Shown here piece by piece: positions 10,592-20,661 of a DNA stretch of 41,779 nucleotides (position 1 is the stretch's first letter; every line of letters begins with the position of its first letter). The stretch is from positions 1,829-43,607 of the forward strand of contig SGPM01000239.1 of NCBI GenBank assembly GCA_004802725.1, given 5' to 3'. This DNA is from Antrodiella citrinella (taxonomy: Eukaryota > Basidiomycota > Agaricomycetes > Polyporales > Steccherinaceae). The notes beneath the pieces were generated by a model. The model made no database searches, was not told where the DNA came from, and worked only from the letters and a program-made list of their open reading frames with translations. The position numbers were made by a program, and so were the translations under genes.

Positions 10592-12815
10592 ATGGCCGAC
10601 AACGATGTCCAGCAGAAACGTGGCGCGAAGTTCTGGCTGATCATCCTCTCCATTTGCATCTCGTTGTTCATGTCCGCCTTTGACCTCACCGGAGTGTCGA
10701 CTGCCCTGCCTACGATCATAAACGACTTGCACGGGAACGACTTTGTCTGGATTGGTTCGGGTTATGCTCTCGCATCGACTGCTCTCCTGCCGTTGTCGGG
10801 CGCAATGGCTGAGGTATGTTGACCCTCTGTTCTTGGTCAGTGTACCTCTGAAGTGCAGCCTCAGATATTTGGAAGACGTGTAACCATGGTCATCTCGTTA
10901 CTGCTCTTTGCCCTCGGAAGCGCCCTTTGTGGCGCAGCGCAAAACATGACTTGGCTCATCGCAGCTCGAGGTACGTACAGTCCTCACCATCCATACTGCA
11001 TTGGTCATGGCCTCATGTCGTCACAGTCGTGCAGGGCATTGGTGCGGGTGGTCTACAGTCGCTTCCCAATATCATAGTGTCGGACCTCGTCCCCCTGGCG
11101 GAACGTGGCGCATTCGTAGGCTTACTCGGACTGTGAGTCGCGTACGAACAGAGTATGTAGGTCGTTCACAAAGAATCCGGCAGTGTTTGGGCTTTCGCTT
11201 CTGCAACGGCNCCTCTCATCGCGGGTGGCGTGGCGAGNCATGGTCAGTGGCGCTGGTTCTTCTGTAAGTCCTTGAACGCAATAATTAGTGGGAAACCTTT
11301 CACAAACATGTCTCCTTCACAGACCTGAACGTTCCTTTGTCTGGTATCTCACTTGTCATGGTGTTCCTCTTCGTGAAGCTGCCGACGCCACCTGGCACCA
11401 TGCGCGAGAAATTTGCCCGTGTGGACTGGGTGTGAGTTACATGGTTGGTATATTATATGAAGATGCTCATATTGCNGCCATAGTGGAACCATTTTGCTTG
11501 TTGCAAGCTCGGCCGCAGTGGTGATTGCTCTCACCTGGGGTGGGGTCACGCATCCATGGAGCTCGGCACAAGTNCTAGTACCCTTAATTCTTGGCTTTTT
11601 CGGATATGCGTTGTTCATCNCATATGAAGGTCTGGTCGCNAAGGAACCCCTTGTGAGCTCNGAGTAGTTCATGTCATTATNGTTGTGAATTAACTCATTT
11701 TTTTAGATCCCCTGGTCGTTGTTGCGAAACAGGACGAGCGTTAGCGGGTACGTGTTCNGTCCTCAGTCCACTCAATAACTTGTGCATCTGATTGCGTTTT
11801 CGTAGATACATCCAGGCCTTCATCAATCCGCTCGTGAATATCGCCGTCACGTGTAAGCCGGTANTTGTTTTGACTCGCCAGTTGCGATGCTCACACATAG
11901 CGATCAGACTACATGCCGGTGTACTATCAAGCGTGCAAGAATGCATCTCCCATTGGATCCGCCGTCGATACCCTGTCAATCGCTCTCGTTCTTTCNCCCT
12001 TCGCGGCCATCGCAGGTGTTACCGTCTCGAAGACCCAGAAGTACCGTCCACAACTTTGGTTCTCGTGGTGCCTATTTATTATCGGCATGGGAGCCTATAC
12101 CGTTGTACGCGCCGATACCAGAAAGGCGACGAGCATTGGTCTCACCACCCTGGTGGCTATGAGCTCGGGAATTATCTATTGTACGTGATTCATCATCTCN
12201 TCATTGTGGCAAAAGCACTCAGCTCAATGTTTTATTCATAGCTGTGATCTACTTCCCCATATTGTCACCCTTACCAGTTCAACAGAATGCACTTGCCATG
12301 TCCTTCCACGCATTTGTTCGTTCATTTGCCGGGGTAAGAAGACTATCTACTCACCCTCGTACTNATACTAATCAGGATAATTTCCTGTGTAGGTTTGGGG
12401 TGTCTCCATAGGTGCCACTATCCTGCAAAACGAACTCGGAAAACGGNTACCTGCCGAGTTCCTTACTCAAATCTTAGGAGGTGGCACATCCGACTCCTCG
12501 AACGTCAACCTGGCTTATTCCGTGATACCGCTTATCTCGACCCTGGAGGGCTCACTGAAAGAAGAGGTTCGAGTCGCATTCGGCGATTCCCTGAGAGTCA
12601 TATGGCAAACGATGACTGGCATCCTTGGGATCGGCTTGTTGGCGTCCCTGTTGATGAGGGACGTTCCTATGCATAGCAACGTTGACAAGAAATGGGACGT
12701 ACAGGAGGGTCAGATTGACAAGAACCCTGAGCACGCTGTGGCGCTCGACCACTTGGAGAAGCAAAGTGCGTCTCCTGTCGTGGCGAAAGATACCTCGCTT
12801 GACGACGAATCGTGA
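10592..12815 (+). CDS. MFS transporter, DHA2 (14-helix) drug/metabolite exporter type
   Basis: Plasma-membrane proton antiporter family for drugs, toxins or metabolites. The chosen start is the ATG at 10592 (MADNDVQQKRG); in-frame sequence upstream has no ATG and its context is poor. Helix 1 carries FMSAFDLTGVSTALPTI with the family's conserved Asp, followed by DFVWIGSGYALASTALLPLSG. Next come FGRRVTMVISLLLFALGSAL, the loop VVQGIGAGGLQSLPNIIVSD, the motif-C-like VWAFASATAPLIAGG (one codon with N), QWRWFFYLNVPLSG, a central LLVASSAAVVIALTWGG helix, and IPWSLLRNRTSVSGY before the last six helices. The C-terminal tail is hydrophilic (KNPEHAVALDHLEK...) and ends TSLDDES. About nine short introns interrupt it. 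Several N bases fall in exons and introns between 11,210 and 12,450. The substrate cannot be read from sequence. Confidence 0.92.
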
Positions 12816-14545
12816 GTCGTGACCTGACGCGCACTACGAGTGCTCCACCGTTGAGTCCACCAGGTGATGTACAACACGTTGTTATTCGCTTTGCATCTAT
12901 ATATTCTCGAACATGAACACTTAGGCTGTCTTTCTTACGGCGATGATGATTACTCCATGCGGGAGTACCAATGTGGCTATTTTGTCGTGGTGGATACAAG
13001 TTCTGATTCCCATGCGCTCACCATATTCTAGAGAATCTTGCTCGAACGGCATCCTGATCGTGACAGGAACCCCGGAGCCAATTCTCCTCGTTCATTGAGA
13101 CACGTATGGCACGTGTTGTAATTTTGGGATTCCGTTCTCTGTCCAGACCCAATCATTGGTGATCGCCTATTCTTCGTATGGTATTCCTTCATCTTCGCCC
13201 ACATTTTATCATTACTTTTGTGTCTTTTCTGCCACTCTTGGCACCCCTTTTGTTTGTCAGATCTCTCTTTTCACATGTCTATATGTACCGTATTTAATTG
13301 TTGTCGTAGCTACTCATAATTCACCCTTTCGTGTTTTCATCCCCCATTGAGCGCGGCGTGCCAGATTTACAACAGCACGTCCTGCTGGGCTTACGACTTG
13401 TGTCATTGCAATGAAAAATCTAGATGATATACATGTTCTGTGAGGTGTATGGCTGTTCTTGACTTCTGGGAAACATGATGCCACTGGTATACATAGCTGT
13501 CTATCTAACTCAGAGGTACGATCGAAGAGTTAGATTATAGTCTTCGCACGAGCAGGTAGCGTGTTGGCGCCTGTCCCCTCCTTCAAAACCACGAGCTTCC
13601 GACATGCAAAGATACGGAAGTGAGACACGTGCAGGTATGTTTTTTTCTCGCGAAATATACAATGCAAAATGTTAGGATAAAAGTGAGGAAATATGTAGGC
13701 TCAGATCAAGCCCCTCACATGGAACGTGAGAGGGGCTTGTCACAAAGTAGGGCTTTTACTAGGGACATGTTTTGATACAAATTTTGATAGTCCCTGGTTG
13801 TTATGTCATAACGCAAGCTTACTATTGACATTCTATGCAGTTGTTAGGCTGACTTTGACAATTTCTCAAGTTCACAAGAGCGTGTCATCCACTCTGAATC
13901 CACTCTCTAGACGTGTGAATACAGACTGGATATCTGGCAGTCCAAATCCTCAACGAGGATATTGCAGAGCATGATACGGTACATGTAATATTGACCCTGC
14001 TAGAATGTTCAATGTGCACAGTGGGACACTGCGCGAGTTTGTGATGCAACTCAAGCTTCAGTACTGCTTCAGTCTCCCACAATCCCACTGCACTGTCCAT
14101 ATGATACTAGGTGTCCGCAGGAGCAAAGTTGTCAGTTCACGGTAGGGTCCCAGGCTTCATGGTGATTTCACATAGCTTGCGAGAGACATTCAAACTTGAA
14201 CTTTGAAGAGCCTGCTGCTGCCTCGATGGTCCCGTGGTCCCGAGTTGCTGTTGATCATAGGACAGCAGATAGAACAATGAACAGGGAGTGTCAGGGGCGT
14301 AGATGGATGATTGTGGATGCTGAGGCTGTCGAGGAGCTGAAGCCGCGAGGACTGTGCGAGGCAGTTTGTCGAACGTACACGCTATCAGTGATGATCTAAT
14401 CGTCACCCACAATCGTCACCCCAGAGTCACTCCCTCATGATCTCGAGTCAGCGTCCAGTCCGCGTTGCCCGACATCATTCTCACGTCCTTTTAAGGCAGG
14501 TCAACTCGACTCTACTCGACTCGACTCGAGCTCCCGAACAGGGCC
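12816..14545. other. Long convergent intergenic region
   Basis: About 1.7 kb between the 3' ends of the MFS gene (+) and the repeat membrane protein gene (-). It contains T-rich stretches near 13,170-13,330, a 10-bp hairpin at 13707-13739 and a short CTCGA-rich tract near 14,505-14,530. No convincing gene; frames of 60-90 codons have no motifs. Confidence 0.5.
13707..13739. repeat. Short perfect hairpin
   Basis: CAAGCCCCTC (13707-13716) is exactly complementary to GAGGGGCTTG (13730-13739) across a 13 nt loop. It lies almost 0.9 kb beyond the MFS stop codon, so it may be in a transcript tail, a small RNA, or neither. Confidence 0.6.
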
Positions 14546-17159
14546 TTAACGATCAGTCTTTAGAAGCAGCCATGACACGACGAAAAATTTACCCGAATGG
14601 CCCTGAAAATCTATGCACGATGTCTCAGATGACATAGAGACAGTGCTCAGAAACGGCGACTTACCTTGATACACTCTTCAAGGTTCGGATACGCGCAACG
14701 AAGAACACAACTGGTATCGTGCTTCACCTGTGTCAACGATCAGCTTTACATAGCGACAGTGACAAGAACGAATACTCGCCTTATCGTCATGTTCCTCCTC
14801 CAGTGAGGAGACTTGGAGTTCATCCGCGTCGCTGCCCGACGTCTCTTCGTCGACTTCAGCTGTCTCATCCTCGGCATTCCCTTCAGTAGCTTCAAAGGGA
14901 TATTCAATCTATGCGATCGAGTTAAATAGCTATGTAGGTGAACGTAGATCATAAAAACTTACGAGTCCTATGGGCTGACGTGTCACTTCTGACGGCATGA
15001 CTTCGATGGGAATGTCCGCCCATGCTTGAATGAGAGCTTCAGTGCTGACCGGGTAGTCGACTTCAATGATCGGTCCCGAAGGATGTCCATAGCACCAGGG
15101 AATATATTGCAAGAGATTGGTGAGCATGTTCTGCTCGAGCTTCAAGAGGGGAGGTCATCAGCGAACAGCGCAAATCAAGCGAGAACCAAGGACACATACC
15201 ATGTCATTGATGAATTGAGAGAAATCCCTTACGTCCAATTCCCGCACGACCACCACAGAGACAGTCCAACTATGTGTTTCCTCTTCCGACGGGCTAGTCT
15301 CCTCTCTATCCTCCCGTGTATTCGCCTCGACCGCTCGAATACCAACCGCCTCCCCTGGTCCTAGAGAAAGGAGTACATCCGCATACTCATGCGCAGCTAC
15401 GATACGTAGTCCGAGCTCAAAGACAGTCCGGCTAAACCTGACCAACAGAACCAGGATCCAGTGTGGATCATGATAACCTTTCACTGGCTTACTGTAGAGC
15501 ACCTCCAACACGAATATCCCATAGCGGGCAAGCGCGTATTTGAGCGACCGCATGTGGCGTCCGTCACTGAGAATCTCGAAGGCAAAGTCGATGTCGAGGG
15601 CGTGTCACAGAGGGACGAAGTCGGTCGTTGTTGCGAAGACGCGCCAGGGACGGTAGGCAAGATGAACTGGAGACCGACGAAGAGGTAAATGAGCATTGAT
15701 GCCTGGGCACGTTGTTGAATGAGCTCGAAGGATACTGCGTTGAACCGAGAGTATTGCAGACATGCGATATAGATGAGACCTCGGACCATGCGGATAAGCA
15801 CAAGCGGGCAGAAAGACTGATGAGTCATCCGGCGGTGGTAAACTTGAATGCTTTGGGTGTCCATCGGAATGTACAGCGGCGAGGATGGCAACGATGCGAA
15901 GACGTCTTGAAGACTTCGTTGAGGTAGATTGATGTGCAGCGAAAACAACTGAGGGGCGACCGTTTGAGGTTGAGAGGTGCTAGCGAAAGAAAATTTAAGG
16001 CAAGAGTAGAGAACTATAGGCATCGGAGGACGGAGAACCAGAGCCACAGATGGTCGTGACACAGTGAAAGAAACAGAGGGAGAAATTGGGACGGAGACGG
16101 AGTAGAGGCGAAGCTGTATGATACCAGAGTGGAGAGCGCGAAATTGGTGATACTGTGTGTCGCGACTAGGTACTCGCAGGCGGGCGTAGACTACGACATG
16201 CATGGACGGGCGAAGAATCAAGGCCATAGATGAGCGCGTCATAGTCACGACGACGGACGCGGGCAGTGGAACGTAGATAGAAGGAAGATGCAGCTGAAGC
16301 ACGCCTGGATGGAGGGCGCGGAACCGGTGGTACTGGTTTTCGCAGCGAGCTCTGGGTGCTTGCAGACGGGCATAGACTACGATATGCATTGGCGGACGAC
16401 GTGCGAGGGCCAAGGAGGGGCAAGGCATGATGTTTACGACTGAAGTAAATAAAGGTGTGTAAACGCGCAGGAAACGTTGGATCATGCCTAGATGGAAGGC
16501 GCGATGCTGGTGGAATTCGACGGAGAGACTGGCGTGCTCAATGAAGTCGGAGAATTGGCGCATATAGAGGGTGACCAGCATCGGCGGGCAAATTATAAGG
16601 GCAGTCGATGGGCGCAAGTAGTACGGAAGGAATGCGCTGGTGAATATCGAGTATCTCAAGGCATGGCTATCGCCGGCGACCGCTTGAATTGGTGTTGAGT
16701 AGAGGACCGCAGGATAACGGAAAGGCGTATCCATGTACGACGGAAGATATTCAACCAACTTCCCCTCACCCTTCAACACGGCCGGGATTCCTGATATGCC
16801 GACACCCATCACCTCAGACTCCAACTCTGCAGACCTCCTCTTCTTGAAACAGACGAGAAATATGATGGCGGATAGGATGGTAACTGCGGACAAGACAAGA
16901 ATGATGTAAAGAACGAGCGACGTGTTCGGAATGTAGACGTCGCAAGGGATTGTAGGAGAAGGTGTGAACAGCGTGCGCGGTATGAAAGTCGAATGGGCTC
17001 CTCGACGTACTCGACATTGGGTATGACGGTGATGTGGGGAGATGAAGATATAGTCTTGAACGAGGCAAACTGACTGATGTGAGCGAAGATGTTCTTGGTC
17101 ACCACTTGAACGACATGGCGGGTTACGGCGCCGACGACGCTGAAAATAGTCGCGAACAT
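14546..17159 (-). CDS. Unknown single-pass-type membrane protein with diverged tandem ~60-residue repeats
   Basis: The start MFATIFSVVGAVTRH at 17159 has a TATA box about 145 bp upstream and an A at -3. An intron (donor GTCAGT at 17074, acceptor about 17010) joins it to RTLFTPSPTIPCDVYIPN, then a hydrophobic helix LVLYIILVLSAVTILSAIIF followed by CFKKRRS. After EYLPSYMDTPFRYPAVLYST come repeats of about 64, 62 and 60 residues, each starting PPM/PSM-hydrophobic-VxYxR and ending in S(M/V/L)AL-hydrophobic-R, flanked by partial units. Later exons read RSLKYALARYGIFVLEVLYS...RDFSQFINDM (GTATGT donor), EQNMLTNLLQYIPWCYGHPS, an acidic EGNAEDETAEVDEETSGSDA exon apparently ending at a GC donor (AAG|GCGAGT), DTSCVLRCAYPNLEECIK, and a last exon to TAA 14546-14548. 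The 86-nt stretch near 15,575-15,660 needs an intron or frameshift. No family is recognised. Confidence 0.5.
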
Positions 17160-18078
17160 GTTGCGATGGACGGCTGGTAACGAGCTTGAATGGCTGGGAA
17201 TGTTTTAATGAGAGTTGTACGTTGTTATTCGGGGGATATCGCTTGGGGGGCTGCGGGGATGAGGCAAGAAGTAGGTGGCGGTTCGGTTTGTGGCGCGGAG
17301 ACTTATAAAGCCCCCCCAAATCCAACTGTTTGGTCGCGGACAAACAACGCGTCGCGTCGTTGTTGAACGTCCAAAACAAAAGACCAAACAAACCAGCGGG
17401 ACAGCTCCACGACGGGGCGCATCATCGCGGATGCCGTCCGAGTCCTCTGCGAAATCGCCGCCGGCCTGTAAATTCAACACTGTCAATTCCGCACAATCGG
17501 AGTATATGCGCCCGTACACACCTCTAGAAAAACACTCTCGACTTCCTCCCGTGAGCCATCCATCTCTTCGTCAACAACCGCCGACTCGAATGTACCGTGC
17601 GTTGTGCCATGCAACGTGTTGCAACATCGAGGACGTGAGTCATACCCGATGGTCCCATGGAATCTCAAATTCTGAATAACGGCTTCACTAAGAGATGAAT
17701 GATAGAGTCTCCGCGGTATCCGAGTCTTTGCAGCGCGACCATCTTATGATCAAATCCATGAAAAAGAGAACCGTCCGTATATGCGCGTCAAACGTACCTT
17801 ACGGTGCTCTAAAGCTGTCCACACGTTCCGTACCAGATATTTCAATCGTATACAACCAAATAATGAGGACCGTTGTTGTGGTGTAAGTTCACCCTGTGAT
17901 GATTCACCGCCCAGGTTTCACGATGACTCAAAGACGCGCTCTATTTGGTCGTGTTTGCCCCCCCCCATTAAGGAATTGGGAATACCAAATCGGGTCACCT
18001 TTCTCCAAATCTGGACGGTGCGTTTGCGTAGCAAATGAAGCTCGAAGTGTGAGTGTTACAGTACAATTTTTATCGTCC
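17160..18078. other. Intergenic, no gene seen
   Basis: About 0.9 kb between two minus-strand genes. It includes an 11-C run near 17,960. Plus-strand frames near 17,275-17,680 are rich in Arg/Pro with no motif and overlap the upstream promoter area. Confidence 0.45.
17302..17310 (-). promoter_or_regulatory. TATA box candidate for the repeat membrane protein gene
   Basis: CTTTATAAG on the minus strand, about 145 bp before the ATG at 17159, with a CA-rich leader between. The motif is nearly palindromic, so its direction is not fixed by sequence alone. Confidence 0.45.
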
Positions 18079-19318
18079 CTAAGTCATGCATACTCCACCA
18101 CACATCGATACAGTTTGACCTTCGTGAAGTAGCACAGTCAGCAGTCCGTCAGTGAAGGAAATCCGAATCTCCACCTACCGTTGACAAAGTGGGCCTCTGG
18201 TTTGCAGAGATAGGACACGTAGCTGGCAACCACTTCGGGCCCAGCATCAGGTGCATACTGCGGAATTTCGCAGATCTAGTGCATGCGTGATTAGACAGTG
18301 ACGAATTGCAGAGCATGCGCAATCGTACATGTTTGAAATAGGATCCAGGAGCACCGGTACCATAGTTGACATCCTGTTCGTTCATAGCTTCGGTGGAGTA
18401 GTCGAGTTAGCACACAGAAGTAGACATGCAATGCTATTGCGCTTACTCATATCCGTAATAATAAAACCTGGAGCATACGCGTTGACAGTGATTTTCTTCC
18501 CTAACATCTCGAGAGCTAGCAAAGCCATTGTGTGAACATGACTGTCGTCGATTCAGAATGTAGATTATATTACCCAATGCTTGAGTCATACCACGCACGG
18601 CAAATTTACTAGCACTGTACGCAAAGTGCAGGGGAGCAGTGGCTACAAACTTGATCTCAGTAGTCTGGTGCCACTCGGTGAAGACGTACACGAACCTTGC
18701 CTTCCCAGCACAGAGGAAGCACCTATGGAACGTCTAATGAGGCTATACTTCAATTGAGAGATCTCGGTATTTACCGATAATTCGTCCGCCACGCTTCTGC
18801 TTGAGCATCTGCAGTACTGCATGCTTATAGCAAAGCATGACTCCGCGGGCGTTGACGTTCATATGGAGATCGAATATTTCGGTGGTCACTATTATCAACG
18901 TTAGTGATAGTACGTATTCATAGGGATGATGACCTAGTACGTTCTACGAGAGGGATGTGTTTCACGATTCCAGCGTTGGCAATCATCTTGACAAGGAAGC
19001 AAGTCGACGGGAGAATTCAACGATGACTGGAGGGACAATACATACTACATCCACGCCTCCCAAACGTTGTACCGTCTGCTCGATCAGCTGTTCGACGTCG
19101 GACTCCTTGGTCACATCAGTGTGCACGATGATGGCTTTTCGGCCTTTCGCTGTGATCTCCTCGATGACGGTGCCCAGCTTTGCTTGCTGAGACGGAAGGT
19201 CGCCCAAGGCTATGTCGAACCCATCTTCCGCAAGACGGAGAGCTATAGTTCGGCCGATACCTTGCGCCGCTCCTGTGATGACAGCAACGTTGGGGGTGTA
19301 GTCTGCAATGTCGGCCAT
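18079..19318 (-). CDS. Short-chain dehydrogenase/reductase, diacetyl/acetoin-reductase-like
   Basis: Classical NAD(P)-dependent SDR. The N-terminus MADIADYTPNVAVITGAAQG contains the Rossmann TGxxxGxG (TGAAQGIGRTIA), followed by DIALGDLPSQQAK after beta-2 (Asp, suggesting NADH preference) and HTDVTKESDVEQL. After short introns come MIANAGIVKHIPLVE (NAG motif), FDLHMNVNARGVMLCYKHAV, the catalytic Ser in ASSVLGRQ, the YxxxK pair in AYSASKFAVRGMTQALA, then EMLGKKITVNAYAPGFIIT with the PG motif. The C-terminal exons read AGPEVVASYVSYLCKPEAHF and GQTVSMCGGVCMT, ending at TAG 18079-18081. This last exon, reached through an intron starting GTAGGT, matches the usual GQTI.VDGG ending of the family. It is transcribed away from the 2OG oxygenase. 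Subtype and substrate are inferred from overall similarity only. Confidence 0.92.
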
Positions 19319-19701
19319 AGATGCAAATGTTGTAGGTGATCAGCGGAACTCCGTCTTTCACGGGCAATTGTACCTGCACGTACCTATGGTACTTATACCG
19401 CTGCATACTAGGTTACACACGAACGGACATGGGTGGGTAAAATTGAAAAAATCATTGTTCCAATCTCATGATACAGAAGCCCTTTCCGCCAGAGTATCAG
19501 AGTGTCAGAAGTGGTGATGCAGAGCGACGCCGACCCAGGCTGAGCCTGCGGTCAGCTTCAAGTTGACCTCCGCCGTGACCTTGAAACATCATTTGAAGAT
19601 GCCATCACAATGTGCGCCTTCTCCGTGGTCCTTCGACCTCAACGAGTACTTTCTCTTGAGAGCGCGATGTGATGAATCATTGAATGAGAGCTCGTCGTTC
19701 G
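19319..19701. other. SDR promoter-side flank of the inverted-repeat element
   Basis: Upstream region of the SDR gene up to the left end of the inverted-repeat element. A minus-strand TATAAG lies at 19392-19397, about 75 bp before the SDR start, and is a weak core-promoter candidate. No other motif is seen. Confidence 0.35.
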
Positions 19702-20493
19702 CACAGTGGGCATCACGCCGTATTGCACGTTAGAATACTGTGATAAACTTATGACAAAAGATACAATATTATCAGGAAAATCGAAACTCGAAATTGCCTG
19801 CAAAGGGTTGGCAAAATTTGCGATCTTATCTAGAGATTGCTACGGAACTGCGAATGAGAAAGTCCAGATTCTCGCACCAATACTGCTCGATTGTTGCCAC
19901 TCCGAATACTCGGGCGCGATCATGACAACCTTGACGAGATTGTCAAAATATTGTCGATCGCAACATGAGGAAAACATGCGTGTAGTATTCCGATCTTTGC
20001 CAGTGGCAACACTCGTACAGTACTTCGCATTCACATTATTACGCCATGAGTTATACCCATAAAACGCCTACTACATTTCAAGATCAGACAAAATTCTCAG
20101 TTTTGACCGCAATCTTTGATCTTTGTGAGCTTAGTTTCGATCAGAATAATGTGACAAAATGCGAAGTACTGCACGAGTGTTGCCACTGGCAAAGATCGGA
20201 ATACTACACGCATGTTTTCCTCATGTTGCGATTGACAATATTTTGACAATCTCGTCAAGATTGTCATGATCGCGCCCGAGTATTCGGAGTGGCAACAATC
20301 GAGCAGTCACGGTATTGGTGCGAGAATCTGGACTTTCTCATTCGCAGTTCCGTAGCAATCTCTAGATAAGATCGCAAATTATGCCAACCCTTTGCAGGCA
20401 ATTTTGAGTTTCGATTTTCCTGATAATATTGTATCTTTTGTCATAAGTTTATCACAGTATTCTAACGTGCAATACGGCGTGATGCCCGCTGTG
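19702..20493. mobile_element. 792-bp fold-back (large inverted-repeat) element, non-autonomous
   Basis: Left arm 19702-20040 and right arm 20145-20493 are reverse complements over their whole length. By hand alignment there are only six substitutions (five of them transitions) and two small indels (6 and 4 nt) in about 340 bp, with a 104 bp unique centre. The termini read CACAG(T/C)GGGCATCACGCC inward. CAG(T/C)G ends resemble hAT-type transposon tips, but I find no clear 8-bp target duplication, and the outer boundary is uncertain by a few bases. No transposase is encoded; the open frame running through the left arm starts without ATG and has no motif. The element fills most of the divergent promoter region between the SDR and 2OG oxygenase genes. 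A transcript through it would form a very long hairpin. Confidence 0.8.
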
Positions 20494-20661
20494 ACGAAGG
20501 CGACCAAGCACGAGCGCCTCAGTTAGGCCCGCCCTCGGTCCGCCCTGGCCCGCGTTCACCGTCGGCGACGCATAGTATGATACTGTTACGGTGTTACCCT
20601 GGCTATTACCTCAGGCGCATCTTCAAGTTCACCTTCCACATAACCTCCTCCGAAGTCTATC
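20494..20661. other. 2OG oxygenase promoter-side flank
   Basis: 168 bp between the right end of the inverted-repeat element and the oxygenase start, with a GC-rich GCCCGCC-type stretch near 20,525-20,560. No TATA box is evident. Confidence 0.3.

Noticed and set aside
19706..20062. 118-codon frame inside the inverted-repeat element as a gene
   Set aside because: It has no ATG at its start, no motif, and follows one arm of the repeat; the mirrored arm gives no matching coding frame on the other strand with a proper start.
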